Assembly: GCA_036768485.1 (NCBI GenBank)
Contig: JAVLUZ010000145.1
Location: forward strand, 14,842,304-14,906,303
DNA: 64,000 bases
Direction: 5' to 3'
From: Mermis nigrescens
Taxonomy: Eukaryota; Nematoda; Enoplea; Mermithida; Mermithidae
Positions 1 to 12,379 of this stretch are shown piece after piece; within the stretch, counting starts at the first letter, position 1; every line of letters begins with the position of its first letter. Below the pieces are notes generated by a model. That model was not told the origin of the DNA. It saw only the letters and a program-made list of their open reading frames with translations, and made no database searches. Both the position numbers and the translations under genes were made by a program.

Positions 1-177
1 GTCTGTTTCATATAACTTCGTGCATAAATTTTAAGAATTTTTGTCGACAGTAAGCCGAGCTTTAAGATAATTATATATCGGATCAATGCTATAATTGCAC
101 TCTGTCAGCTAATTGTCAGTGATAATTTTAAAATTTATGACCGAAGTTGTGTGAAGCAGACTTAAGCCCGGTTCAGA

Positions 178-478
178 GTAAAAATCGGCGATATCGCCGA
201 CATCGCCGACACTTTTTCCCGGTTCAGAAGTGCCCCAATTTTCCCGATTTTTAGTTGGCGATATCGCCGACTTTCCTGATTTTTGTCGGCGATATCGCCG
301 ATTCTTACGACTTTCCCGATTTTTGTCGGCGATATCGCCGACTCTTACGATTTTCCCGATTTTTAGTCGGCGATATCGCCGACTTTCCCGATTTTTATTG
401 GCGATATCGTCGACTTTCTCCGATTTTGTCGGCGATGTCGCCGACTTTCCCAATTTTTGTCGGTGATGTCGCCGACAA
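178..478. repeat. palindromic minisatellite
   Basis: About eight degenerate tandem units of roughly 33-44 bp. Each has a near-perfect palindrome GTCGGCGATATCGCCGAC followed by an AT-rich spacer of the type TTTCCCGATTTTT. Because the core is self-complementary, both strands give similar spurious ORFs rich in the peptide VGDIAD. It is not a gene. Some units carry GATGTCG in place of GATATCG, so the array is diverging. Confidence 0.9.
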
Positions 479-499
479 AAACAAAATCCTGGATACGGG

Positions 500-1243
500 C
501 CTAGGAATAAGTATTACTTCTAGGTAAGTACTTATAGATGCATAGCGCGAAACGAGGTGAAAACGATTTCATTTAAGTAAAAAGACGCTTAAAGAGAAAC
601 ATGCTAAGAGACTAGGATACGAAAAGCAAAATTTTGATCTCTAAAGAGTTTCTGAACAGTTTGTTGAATTTACACAGCTTATCAATGTTTCAAAATCTTG
701 GAAACAAATATTTGTCAGGAATGGATAGATTTTTCTACAAAAATTTAGGAAAATCAACAGAGCTGAAATGGAAAGGGAGTTTTTGAAGAATATGGTGTGA
801 ACCGATTTTGCGCCATTCCGGCAGAAGTGCCATACAATTGCGCAAAACGATACTTTGCGTCACTAAAAGACGCGGAAAAAAGAAATAAACCAAATCTATA
901 CAAAACTCACGGAGTTACGGTACTTCAAACATCATACTAGGAATTTTTGCATTTCATCAGAAGTTTCCAATTTTTACTACAAACATATTTTTCTACCATT
1001 TTTAAGGTCGCAGATTACAAAAAATTAAGTTACACTGCGCGGAAACCAAGATTGAAGAAAAATTTTTTGTAATTTTTTACACAAATTTTCAAGAACTTTT
1101 TTTAATTTTACTATTTTTAGCTTTGTTTACATCCAGTTAAAGATTTCTACTTAAATGCGATTCAAACAGCATTTTTGGATTATCTCAAAGTTCCATCCAT
1201 TTGAAGATCTAAACAGTGGAATGCAGAATAACATGTACCCAAT
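500..1243. other. AT-rich sequence with no recognised feature
   Basis: No ORF with coding character, repeat family or RNA gene was seen here. Confidence 0.5.
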
Positions 1244-1360
1244 TTAGGTCGACCTAAGCATCTATACATCGACCTGAGCAACTACACATCGACCTTAGCA
1301 TCTATACGTCGACCTAAGCATATATACCTCGATCTAAGCGGGAGCGACCTCGACCTAAGC
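1244..1360. repeat. 20-bp tandem repeat (GTCGACCTAAGCATCTATAC type)
   Basis: Five to six head-to-tail units of about 20 bp with the consensus (A/G)TCGACCTAAGCATCTATAC. The last units are shortened and diverged. No coding sense was found. Flanks are plain AT-rich DNA. Confidence 0.88.
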
Positions 1361-2520
1361 AGCCGAAATCACCTTCTCAGATACACTAAGCCTAAACGTC
1401 ATTTAAGCAGAAACTTGAATTTTTACATATCTTATCAAGTAAAATGACAGAAAAAAACATGCAAAAAAATTGTTTTTTTAAATTTAAAAATTTTTAAAAT
1501 AAAAATTTGTTTTTCCGCGCAATAAAAGTCATTTTTTCGCAATCAGCGACCTTGAAAATGCCAGTTAAATATGTTTTTAGCCCAAATTCGGAACATTTTT
1601 GGTAAACTGTCAAATACCCCCACTTTAATTTAGCTATATCCGGAGTAACTTGTTCAATCGTTTTTGCACACATCGCCACAGACTTTTCCTGATGCCCTAC
1701 TTTTTTAAACACCTCAGATCCACATTTATATTCTCGCTTACATTGCCTGCCATCTGAGTGCATTTATGACAAAGTAAAGTCTGTAACTCTATCTTCAGCA
1801 ATATTGGTCCGTTTTCCATGAAATTTTTTTTCCGCGCTTTCTTTTTGAATGTCCTACTCATTTCAAGCAATGTCGTTCCTTTCCACATACATCTGCAAGT
1901 TTTTCGTTCACACCATAAAGTAAAGTTTAGCCATGTAGAGGACTTGGCCATAAAGCAAAATTAGGTATATATAAAAAACACTCGCTACATTTGATGTTTC
2001 ATTCATTGCTCTAAGTTCTAAATTGACAAACAGACACCAGAAACTTGGGTGAATATAGCCTGAATACTTCTTTTTCTGCCTTTGACAAGGTAAAAAAATT
2101 ATGGCCAGAAGCATAACAAGCAAACTAGTAAAACGTACGAAAAAACGCTGTGGCTTAGAATACAGCAAGAAATATTGTGTGGTGCATGCCCTTTACTTTT
2201 GCGAGACCAGTCTTCCTTGCTTTTTGACACAAAAACGGATCATTATTCATTTGTCACTAACTTATCTGATCAGCAAAAAGCGTGGTGAAGGTTAAAGCTA
2301 CCTGCCAGATCAGGCAAAGCATATATGACTAATGTGCTGCAAGGGTTATATATCCCGATTAAGTCGGATCTTACTCAAGTATTTTTTTTGTAGTATGGAT
2401 TTTATTGTTCGAGTCAGACAGAACGTAATGTGTTAAATACCTATGCACATTGCCCTGATTTTTCAACTTCACTCGCCTATTTGATGCACTGTTCTGATTT
2501 TATTGTCCGGATTTAACCTG
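1361..2520. other. gene-free AT-rich stretch
   Basis: Only short ORFs without recognisable domains occur. Nothing can be supported as a gene. Confidence 0.5.
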
Positions 2521-2639
2521 CACCCATACATGTAACGGTTCGAAATTTTGGGATGGGGTTCCCGGCCATTTTTAGAGGGGGAGGGGTAAATGAGCTCCAA
2601 TTTTTGGTCAAAAACGGTCACAAAATACTTAAAAACTGC

Positions 2640-2921
2640 CAAAAATCGCAACTTTTTCCGAAAAATCGGGGGAATTTTCACCCCCCCCCGCAAAAATTTT
2701 TTCACACCCCCCAGAATTGGCGATTTTTTAACACTTCCCATAAATTTTATAAAAATTTGTAGAAAAGGTGCTTTTTAAGCGTTTTTAGCTAGCTATTTGC
2801 TCAAAAGTGCCAAATTTTCGGCGCTTCGCGCCATTGTACTCATGTTTTGACTATATTCTGTTCAATTTGTTTGACTTTTTGAATTTTTTCTTAATTTGTT
2901 TAAAAGTTTTTATGCCCTAGA
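2640..2921 (+). repeat. repeat family F, left part (split by a hAT insertion)
   Basis: Starts with C-runs (CACCCCCCC), contains TTTGCTCAAAAGTG and the hairpin GGCGCTTCGCGCC, and continues at 5503 with AAGATAAAGCATCGTCAG. Other copies of this 350-400-bp family are at 6430-6765 (minus), 23645-24420 (two in tandem) and 36870-37235. Those copies are continuous across the point where the 2922-5502 element sits here. Confidence 0.75.
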
Positions 2922-5502
2922 CAGTGATCGGACCGAGGGTACTTTTGGACCCTCGGCCTCGGCCCAGGCCGAGGCGCCTTAAAATCCTTGCCTCGGCCGA
3001 GGCCGAGGCCGAGGCCGAGGGTAATGCCGAGGGTCAAGCTTATATACCTATACCCATAAATAGTGCTCTTAGAATATTTTGTATGCACATGAGGTAGAGA
3101 AAATCGTAATATTGAACACTTTATTGAATGTCATTTTCAATAATAGTAGATTAAATGTGTGAAGGATTTATTGAATAAAGTCAGCAGAATGAAAGCTTAC
3201 TTAATTTAACAAGTTGCCGTTGAAGACTTGGAAAAGTTAATAAAAAATATGGCTGAACAAGCACTTAAAAGCTTTTATTACTATACATAAATAAGAAAAC
3301 AGTGTCAAAGAAATAAACGAACAAACGAAATAAGCTAAGTAAAGACAGAACTGTAGCCATTGTTGTGCTCGCTTTTGCAGTAATGCATGTTTAAACACGC
3401 TTTTTCAATCATCCAATTCTGGTGTGGTAGGTAATATGACAGAAACTGCACTGTACTTTCCGATCATAGTTTCCCAAGGTCCAGAGTTGAGGGAAGGGTG
3501 AAATCCAAAAATGGGGGACCAGTAAATTAAGTAGTGTCTTTGTATGAGCGAACAAATTCTTGTAGATATTTTATATAAATATATTTTTAAACATAGACAT
3601 TTTTACATACTGCCAGTGTGTGACCTGCAACCGGCATGCAGTCCTAAACAGTGTTTTTTTTGTGCAAGATACCTTTTTACATGTACAAAAATGGTATCCA
3701 AAAGTCTTTGAACATTTTGTACATGCAAATTTTTGTGTATTATTATAGTATGGTACAGTAGCGATTTATTGTGGTAAAACAAGGGTTTTCGACCTTCGGT
3801 AGCGTATCTTAGCTAATTCCTGGGTCTCTGAATATTTGACATTTTTTCCATTCTAAATGCAAATTCTACTATTTCAAAGATATATAGGACAGACAATTAC
3901 TGATGCCCCGAAAATTTTCGGGAATGGAATTTTACACCTTTTTACAGTTTTTGTCTCTCCAAAAATCTTTGTGCATGTACAAAGACAGTCCTGAAAAGTC
4001 TCTGTACATTATGAAAAATCTTTGCCGAATACAAAAAACCGTGGTCTTAAATGTGATAATTCGGCCTGGATATAGTTTATAAGATTATTTGGCGCGAAGC
4101 GCCGAAATTGTTATGAGCTTTTGATGAAATTTACACATAAAACTTGACTGAGAAAGCTAAAACAACTTGTACTACAGAATCAGAAATATTACAGATATTG
4201 CAATATGCAAATTAAATCTTGTAATTAGCACTACTGTGCTTAGAAATCCAATGCAACATCAGGATAAATTAGTCAATTTTATCTTTGAAAGGCTAAATGT
4301 GCTGAGTTATTAAATAGTACTTGTTTTGCATAAAATTTTTAAAAACAGTATAAATGGATACAAAAGATATTTAAATCTGCATAAAGATGCCTAGATTACA
4401 CAAAAATTGATTTTTGAGTGTTTATTGCCCCTGCTTTAATATAAATACAGTATATCAGCGATATTTTGCGCGAAGCGCCGAAAATTTTTTGAAATTTCCT
4501 AAAAAAATACTGAAAAACGATATAATTAATATCTCTTTGTCCAAGAAAGTATTTTAACATTGTATAAAAATGGCTCCAAAGAATGCACGAGCCGAAATTG
4601 ATTTTTGGCAAAACCTGCATTTATTGGCCATTTTTAGGTGCGTTTTTGCGATTTTCGGCCGAAAATTCGTAACCATTTACGCCCTCTCCCATAAAAAATG
4701 GCCGAAAACCATACGTGTAATAGGAAGGGCTTTGGGGTTTCCCAACCCACCCAGGGTTGGACGTCCTTCCCTAACCCTTCCCTCCAACGTCAGAAAATTT
4801 TGACCCACCCTCCCCATTTTTGGCGAAAATTTGCGCTTTGTTGGCTATTTTAGGTGCTTTTGCCATTTTTGACATAGAATTAGAGTCGCTAATCCCCCAC
4901 CCGAAATTTCTAGCCGTTACATGTATGCCGAGGAGCTCCTCCCGGAAATTTTGAGCTGTTACATGCATGTTTTAAAGTGACAGTTTGTCTATTTACTCTT
5001 GCTTACATTCAAAAATACTGTATCACTTCGGGAAATTCTAATAAATAGCTGCACTTTTGCCATAGTAAAAATTAGGTTCAAAAATATTCAAAAGGTTTTC
5101 ACCATAAATCGTCTGACAGTGACTTGAGTCTTGTACCCTGAGAGGGGGTAATAAACCTTCCTCACCCCCTCCTCCTTTGGGAATGTGTGTTTCCGATCCA
5201 TGCTTGCATGAGAATTAAAACTTAGTCATCACATGAATAATAAATTGGCACTTTGCTGTATGTAACTTTGTGTAACTGGGTACGCGACTAAAACCATAAG
5301 AAAAGTCTATAGGTAAAAAATAGCCGGTGTACTGCAGATGCATTCTAAATAGTTGATATTCAACGGAATATTAAACTTCTTCAAATTTGATTTTAACCCT
5401 CGGCGCCTCGGCACTTTTCAGTTCCGCCCTCGGCGCCGAGGCCGAGGCTCCAAAAACGCCGAGGCTTGCGAGGCCGAGGCCGAGGCCTCGGTCCGATCAC
5501 TG
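2922..5502 (+). mobile_element. non-autonomous hAT-like element, copy 1 (2581 bp)
   Basis: The terminal inverted repeat CAGTGATCGGACCGAGG is found at both ends (reverse complement CCTCGGTCCGATCACTG at the right). Immediately inside lie GC-rich subterminal runs of GAGGCC. The flanks are gccctaga and cccctaga, an 8-bp target duplication with one mismatch. The CA(G)TG end and 8-bp duplication are hAT hallmarks. No transposase ORF is present, so it must be mobilised in trans. The interior carries one unit of the TGTACAAAG repeat (about 3650-4050) and two GGCGC hairpins. A second copy in opposite orientation is at 41901-44382. Confidence 0.85.
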
Positions 5503-5640
5503 CCCCTAGAAAGATAAAGCATCGTCAGAAACGCTGAAAATGATGTTTTTGACGCGTACACCTACCATTTTTGGGCCCAAAAGGGCACTTTATAATTCCA
5601 CCCCCCCCCTCCAGAATTCCCATGCTGTGCATGTTTAGTG
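5503..5640 (+). repeat. repeat family F, right part
   Basis: Continues the family F copy interrupted by the hAT-like element: AAAGATAAAGCATCGTCAG, then GACGCGTA, then a C-run and CCCATGCTGTGCATG. Confidence 0.7.
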
Positions 5641-5904
5641 GGGATCATCCCATCCTTCCCTGTTACATGTCTGCCCACACCCATCTCTCGGTATTAGTTA
5701 TAATAGGTTGACAGTGGACTTGACACTCATCTTTAAGCGTAGGATATGTTATAAAATGTACCTAGGCAGGCACACAGTAGCGCTTGGTCACGGTTTTCCT
5801 ATGCTTTCGCGTGCACTAATTCCATTCATGACATTTGTTTACCGCAAAGTTAAGCGCATAAGCGAGTAAAGTTTACCTACTTAAGCGTGATAATAAGCGA
5901 ATTT

Positions 5905-6135
5905 CTCCACACGTGGGCGTGGGGGTGTGCATCCCCAGAAACCAAAATACCCCTCCTCCAAAATTCAATTTTTCATTTGCTTTTTTCGCAACTTTTTGAT
6001 GCTAATGGATAGTGCTCGATGAGAAACCTTGAAAGATGGTGTTTTTTCCCATACCACAATTTTTAAGACCATTTTTTAACCTTCGAAAAATATTGCACAC
6101 CCTACCCTCAGAATTTTGGTGCTGCTTACCTATGG
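5905..6135 (+). repeat. repeat family G (CACGTGGGCGTGGGG ... CTATGG)
   Basis: A dispersed ~240-bp repeat. It begins near ACACGTGGGCGTGGGGGT, contains GGATAGTGCTCGATGAGAAA in the middle, and ends at GGTGCTGC(C)CACCTATGG. Related copies: 11615-12075 (two), 25550-25795, 37785-38045 and 49625-49855. No RNA polymerase III box or terminal duplication was recognised, so its class is open. Confidence 0.7.
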
Positions 6136-6429
6136 TTTTCTCTGTGTAGGCCCTACCTACATGTCCGTAGTTTCTGCACTACTCGAAGCAAAACCTATTA
6201 CACTAATACCAATGTTTCTAGGTATATGAGGGAAAACGGGCACTGTCTTGCAAGTGTTATAATTGTCCGACGACAAAAGTAGCAAGCAATGAATGATTTT
6301 AAAATTTACAGAATCTTAAGTTTAGACATTTTATCTTTAGATTGGTACGTCGAGTGGAAAAAAGGCCGAGAAAGCCAAAATATGGTTTTAACTTGACGCA
6401 TAAAAACATTATGCATAGGTACCTACCAT

Positions 6430-6765
6430 ACATGCACGGCATGGGAATTATGGGGGGTGAAATTATAAAGGGGCTTTTTGGGTCCAAAAATGGTAGGCAC
6501 GCGTCAAAAACATCGCATCAGAGCGTTTCTGACAGTGTCCTATCTTTCTAGGGCATAGAGACATAAAAAAATTTCGAAAAAAATAAAAAAATCGGAAAAA
6601 ATTGAACAAAATATAGTAGTCAAAACATGAGTCGAAAATTTGGCACTTTTGAGCAAATAGATAGCTAAAAAGGCTTTAAACAGCATCTTTTCTACAATTT
6701 ACAAAATTTTTGGGAACTTCAAAATAATCGCCAATTCTGGGGGGCAGTTTTTTTTTGTATTCGTC
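6430..6765 (-). repeat. repeat family F, inverted copy
   Basis: Reverse-complement copy: CATGCACGGCATGGG, ACGCGTCAAAAACATCG and CTATCTTTCTAGGGCATA in order. The last string is the uninterrupted version of the site where the hAT-like element inserted at 2922. Confidence 0.7.
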
Positions 6766-6769
6766 AAAG

Positions 6770-7190
6770 ATTTTTCCCGATGTACCTACAAAGACTTTTG
6801 GGAACTGTCTTCGTACATGTACAAAGATTTTTGGAAGACAAAAACTGCAAAAAGGTTTGAAATTCGCAAAAATTTTCGGCGCTTCGCGCCGAAATGGGTA
6901 ATTGCGTGTTCTATATATCTTTATAATGTCAGAAATTGCATTTCGAAAGGAAAAATGTCAAATTTTTTGGCGCTTCGCGCCGTTCTGAGACAATTATTAG
7001 TGATTTTTGCCATCAAAAACCCAAAAATTAGCTAAAATACACTACCAAAGGTCGAACAACTCTGTTTTTGCCACACTAAAATCGCTACTTTACCATATTA
7101 TAGTACCAAAAAATTTGTGTGTACAAAATGTACAAAGACTTTTGGGAACCATCTTTGTACAAGTACAAACGGACCTTGTACGAAAAAAAC
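6770..7190. repeat. TGTACATGTACA repeat (family H)
   Basis: Contains TTTGTACATGTACAAAG-like palindromes, two GGCGCTTCGCGCC hairpins and the string CACACTAAAATCGCTAC. Same family as 9150-9905 and 39300-40055 and the interior of both 2.5-kb hAT-like elements. Confidence 0.7.
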
Positions 7191-7554
7191 ACTGGGGGTG
7201 AAAAATTTTTTGCGGGGAGGTGTGAAAATTTTTCCGGGGGGAGTGAAACCCCCAAATCATGTATGGTACCTACCAGGCTAAATTGTTTTCGTCAACGAAA
7301 AAATGCTACACACGCTGCGGATCTTGATCTTTTGCATCGGGGATATGATCATTTAGATAGGTATCTAATTGTAAGAGGAATCTAAATTCACTTTAGGTAG
7401 GTTCATAGTAATATAGAGGTGCTGTGGATATTTGGAATTATGTTGATGTACTCGCACATGCTTATGTCAAACTTTTAAGGGAAATTAATTTTTCGATTAT
7501 ATTTTGGCGTATCAAAAAACTCGTTAAATTGGTAAAACTTGCTCCGAACGTAGC

Positions 7555-7860
7555 ATGGGTAAACGACCAGCAAGTAACGCCTCCTCGTCATCGTCGCAGA
7601 GACTTAACAGTAGTGATGATTATCTAGAGAAGCGAGCAAGAAACAACGATGCAGTGAAACGGTCGCGTATGAAAAGTCGTATGAAAGAGACTGAAGATAC
7701 TCAGAGAGTTGAAGAACTGAAGCGTGAAAACGCAGAACTAGAGAGGAAGGCGGAGATTCTGAAAAAGGAATTGTCAATCCTGAAAGAAATGTTTGTCGCT
7801 TATGCGAGCAATAGTGGGAGAAATTCGGACCATTGTACAACACCACGGAAGACTAGCTAG
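7555..7860 (+). CDS. CEBPG: C/EBP-gamma-like bZIP transcription factor
   Basis: A single-exon ORF of 101 aa. Residues 26-46 form a C/EBP-type basic region with the signature RARNNDAVKRSR (family pattern NNxAVxxSR, which contacts DNA). Residues 47-83 form a leucine-zipper coiled coil (TQRVEELKRENAELERKAEI, then LKKELSILKEMF). The N-terminus (residues 5-20) is Ser-rich, and there is no activation domain, as in C/EBP-gamma proteins, which dimerise with other bZIPs. Human CEBPG is 150 aa; small insect relatives such as Drosophila Irbp18 are nearer this length. The ATG at 7555 is the only start ahead of the basic region that gives the Ser-rich head. It lies one base after a TAG, in a context resembling a weak splice acceptor. 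Family assignment is firm; the exact orthologue (CEBPG or Irbp18 type) is inferred. Confidence 0.88.
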   Translation: MGKRPASNASSSSSQRLNSSDDYLEKRARNNDAVKRSRMKSRMKETEDTQRVEELKRENAELERKAEILKKELSILKEMFVAYASNSGRNSDHCTTPRKTS

Positions 7861-9149
7861 CCAATTTGAGTGTTTGTACATATGTTAAGGATTTATAAGT
7901 TTGAATGATATTAGTGTTTGCTTTGCTGATGTGGCTTAAGGAAAAGGCTGTGAAATTCTTTCAATGTATGCTTGGAATCAGCAACAAAAGTTTACATATA
8001 GGTACTCTTGCATTGGTATACCGCTTAAGTCATGATTTTCGCGCAATATTTGCTTGAATTGTATTATTTTCAAAGTGAACTACATATTTCCTCATAACAT
8101 CGCTTGACGCTTAAATGATCCATTCGTTTAGGAAAACCTGCAAGAGGGATCAAACTATATTACCTATCATAAAAGTTTAGGGGTCAACTCCTAAAACTTT
8201 TTAAACATTGCGTTTTTATGCTAAAAACGATTTGCACGCATCAAAAATAGTGCTTTTTGCGGTTTTAGCCTGCTCCTTCTTCCTGAAACATAAAATTAGA
8301 GTAATTGAACAAAATATCAAAATATATGTAGTCAAAAAATGAGTATATTCTGCGGAGCGCCGAAAATTCGAAACTTTTGAGCCACAAGTCAGCTATAAAC
8401 GCTTAGAAAAGCACACTCTCTACGATTTTTATCTGAAAATCGATAATTTTGGGAGTCGCAGTGCAGCCATCTTGTGGGGGCCAGCAGTAATTCTGTGAGG
8501 TTCGTTCAGGAACACATATATGGCGGCAACTGAATTCGACGATTAGATGAATTGATCTGACATAGAATTTTGTCGGTGTTTATTAGATCTCAGTACAGTT
8601 TAGCGTTGGTTCATGTCTTCTCGTCAGAAATAATGCAATATTTTACTGAAATTATGCGATGTTTTTGTAACCGAATACATAAAAAATAAGAAATCCAGTA
8701 CATATAGTTAAAATGAAAATTTAGTATTACACGAATCGGTATTCGCCTTAGTGCATATAGAGAATATTTTTGAAAACTCATTCCTCAATTATTATTCAAT
8801 TTTTGACAGTCCGTTAATTTTTCAATGTTCTTTAGTAGGTACTGTTTGCTCGTTATCATGAAAATTATAGAGCGCTCTGGTTATCTAATGTATTAATCGA
8901 GGATTTGTCTTATAATGTTAATGTTTTATGTTGTATTTTAATTGTACTTTTTCTGCGTCATGTAATGTCCGATTTTCGGTAATTGATATGGGGCGTTTCT
9001 AGCATGCATGCACAGCATAGGACTTTCGGATTAGGGGGGGTGTGGGGAGAAGGAAGTAAGCCCATAAGTTCTTTCTAACTTGACTTTTTTACTTAAAAGA
9101 TGATGTTCATACGTCAAAAACAGAGGAGATATTTGCAGTCAACATTGCT
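7861..9149. other. 3' flank of the bZIP gene and decayed repeats
   Basis: AT-rich DNA with no gene. A diverged inverted family F fragment lies at about 8170-8470, and a C/G-run fragment with GCATGCATGCACAGCATAG at about 9000-9120. No clear AATAAA was picked out for the upstream gene. Confidence 0.5.
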
Positions 9150-9905
9150 TTCAGTGTTTGTTTTTTGTACAAGGTCCGTTTGTACATGTACAAAGATGGT
9201 CCTCAAAAGTCTTTGTACATTTTGTATATGAATTTTTTGTGTGCTATTATATAGTACAGTAGCGATTTTAGTGTGGTAAACCATGGTTTTCGATCTTTGG
9301 TTTTGTGTTTTAGCTAATTTCTGGCTTTCTGACACCAAAAATTACTCAAAACGGCGCAAAGCGCCGAAGAATCCGACATTTTTTCATTCTAAATGCAAAT
9401 TTTGCCATTTTAAACATATATAGGACAAACAATTACTTATTTCGGCGCGAAGCGCCAAAATTTTTTGTGAATTTCAAACCTTTTTACAGTTTTTGTCTTC
9501 CCAAAAATCTTTGTACATTTTGTACACACACATTTTCGGGTACTATATATAATATGGTACAATAGCGATTTTAGTGTGGTAAAAAACAGAGTTGTTCGAC
9601 TTTTGATAGTGTATATTAAGCTAATTTATGGGTCTCTAAGTGCTAAAATCACTAAGAATCGTCTTAAAACGGAGCGAAGCGCCGAAAAATTTTACATTTT
9701 TCCTTTTGAAATGCAATTTCTGCCATTTTTAAGATATATAGAACACACAATTACTAATTTTGGCGCGAAGCGCCGAAAATGTTTTGCGAATTTCAGACCT
9801 TTTTTGCGATTTTTGTCTTCCCAAAAATCTTTGTACATGTACAAATACGGTCCCGGAAAGTCTTTGTACATCGGGAGAAATCTTTGCCGAGTACAAAAAA
9901 ACACT
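9150..9905. repeat. TGTACATGTACA repeat (family H), two tandem units
   Basis: Two ~317-bp units. AGCGATTTTAGTGTGGTAAA recurs at about 9253 and 9570, and GGCGCGAAGCGCC hairpins recur in each. The outer ends carry TTTGTACATGTACAAA palindromes. Same arrangement as 39300-40055. Confidence 0.8.
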
Positions 9906-9910
9906 GCTTA

Positions 9911-11610
9911 TGCATTACAGTTTCTAGGAGATAACAAGTTGAAAAAATTTTTCAAAAAAAATTCAATAAGATTGAAAAAGATATACCTAGTCAAAATGGC
10001 TGTTTAATGCGAAGCACTATAAAAAAATTTATTCTCTTGTATTAAAAGATCACGGGAGGTGCTTAAAACGGAACATTCTTAGAAAATTAAAAATTCTGTT
10101 AGTAACCAAATTTTTTGCGGGAATACACTTCAACCGACTCCCTCCCTCGGTCATTTATCGTTACTAGACAGTTTATTCTTATGTAAAGTCTGTTGAAATT
10201 TTAAATGATACGTAGAATAAATATTCCTGATGTTCTGTATTTTATACTTGAATATCTATTAATGTTGTTGCTTTCTTCTTTGGACTTAGAAGGATTCATA
10301 CATTGACGTGGAATTAAATATATCTAGATGCTGATCATTGATCAATAGCGCTATATGTAAAAGCTAACTCGGATTCGGAATTTCGGATGAATTTTTATAC
10401 AGCATATTGATACGGTGTTCTTTGATTTGGCAGTAAATCGCAGTCACCATTTAGGCTGGGAAAAATATATTTCTGATGATAGAAATTTCTAAATACTTAT
10501 GCCAATGCAAACTCTTGAATGTATTGGGGAGCTAGGTATTGCCCTAAAGTTTGAAGTCCTAAACTAGCTAAAAATTGGAATTTCTGTCTAGCCGCTGCTC
10601 GCTAGCATACATGGACAAAGGGCGGTTTTCTCATTGATACCAGATGCCCAATTTTTTGGTTGGTTGTCCTCTACAAAGTGGTTCTTTGGTTGATCGATTG
10701 GTTGTTTAGTGGTTGGCAGGTTAATTAATGGTTGTTTAACTGGTTTTTGATTATTGTTTGCTTAGTTATTGGTTGACTGATTAGTTGATTTTCAAGTCAT
10801 TCGTATGTATTTTCCTAGATTCATCTTCCTTCTTTCAGTTCATTGACTGATTAATTGGTTTTAGAGTTATTTTTGTGTATTTCTATTATTTTGCTTCGGT
10901 TTGTATAATATTTTGCAAAATTTCCATTGATACTTGCAGATCTTCCCATTGATACCGACCTGGCCCCTATTGCTACTGGGTCGAATAAAGTTATGTAGTT
11001 TGTCCGTGTATGCTCGCTAGTACTTACCAGTAAGTTGTGCCGTTTGCAACTACCTATTTTCTAACGAGCGCTTTGTGATTGAAAAAAGTATTACGCTTCA
11101 ACAAAATCGTTCATTTGTAAATGTGATTATATGAAACTTGCGAAAAATTGCTGCCTTTTATAAGTAAGCGAGGCCAAAAGTCTATGATTGAACATTTTCA
11201 TAGGATAAGGTGTCCGATTTTTTCAGCATTTCTTATCTAATCTTATTCAAGTCATTGAATAATTCCTTTAAAATTAAGAAAAAGGAATTTTGGGAATGAT
11301 TCAGCCTTTAGGGTCCGCTAGCTCTCTAGAGACCAGCCAGCCTCCTAAAAATGTAAAATCCACGTCCGTATGTTAGTGTTAAGCTACATCACACATTATT
11401 TCAAGAATATATCTACATTGGTATTTTCCTGAATAAACTATTACTATACTTTGTCTCAAATTAGCAACTATGCGTAAATGAAGGGTGTCGGCTTTAATTT
11501 TGTACACGTTTTTAAAGGCATTGTATAAGCGTTCTTGAACGTATTGTATCATAGGTGCCTGTTATTAAAAACTGATTTATATAATTACGAAGTTTACTTA
11601 CCTAAGGGCG
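9911..11610. other. gene-free stretch with a GTT-rich patch
   Basis: No coding or RNA feature. Between about 10660 and 10870 the sequence is low-complexity, built on TTGGTTGATTGG-like words. The rest is unremarkable. Confidence 0.5.
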
Positions 11611-11614
11611 CGTC

Positions 11615-12075
11615 CATAGTTAGGCAGCACCAAAAATTCTGGGAGAGGGGGCTGCAAGATTTTTTAAATGTCAAAAAATGGTCCTAAAAAGATGGCGGTA
11701 TGCATAGACGGGCAAAACCAAAATTGTGGAGGGGTGCAAGATGTTCGAAAGGTAAAAAATGGTGAGATGGCAGAAAAACGCCATTTTTCAACGTTTCTTA
11801 TCGAGCAATATCCATTGACATAAAAAATCGCGGAAAAAAACAAAAAATCAAAAATTGAATCCTGGAGGGTATTCCGTTTCCTGGGGGATGTATACTCCTT
11901 CGCCCACGTGTAGCGGTATGGCGAAAAAGCCTCATTTTTAAACGTTCCTCATCGAGCACTACCCATTGGCATCAAAAAATCGCGAAAAAATCAAAAATGG
12001 AATTCTGGGGGTATTCGGCCTTCTCTGGGGGTGCATACCCCCATACCCCTCCCCTCCTCACGCCCACATGTGAGC
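11615..12075 (-). repeat. repeat family G, two adjacent copies
   Basis: Two inverted copies. TTTCTTATCGAGCAATATCCA (about 11797) and TTCCTCATCGAGCACTACCCA (about 11945) are the reverse complement of the family core. The outer end is CGCCCACATGTG at about 12060. Confidence 0.7.
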
Positions 12076-12379
12076 TTGTCTAATTCACAACGATTAAAGC
12101 CTGCATTATAAATTGAAGTTGATGAAATTAACTAATCAATGACGCATGATTGGGCGATTGGGCTACACGTTTACGACACAAAATAATAATAAACTCAGCA
12201 CGATGTGCCAAGATTTTATAGCTCTTAGTGGGAAATATGCATAGAAACTATCGAAAAAACTTTTCACCATGAGCGATAAAAGGGCATATCGTGCGAATGG
12301 CATAGAATGTATTCGAGTCTCGAGTCATCCATATGATAAGTCAGGTCTTGGTAATGAAATATCTACATATACCTATGTG

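Noticed and set aside
178..478. CRISPR array
   Set aside because: Units are degenerate, spacers are as similar as repeats, and the surrounding genome is animal-like.
230..527. ORFs on both strands with VGDIAD or RRYRR repeats
   Set aside because: They are translations of a palindromic minisatellite, which is open on both strands by its symmetry.
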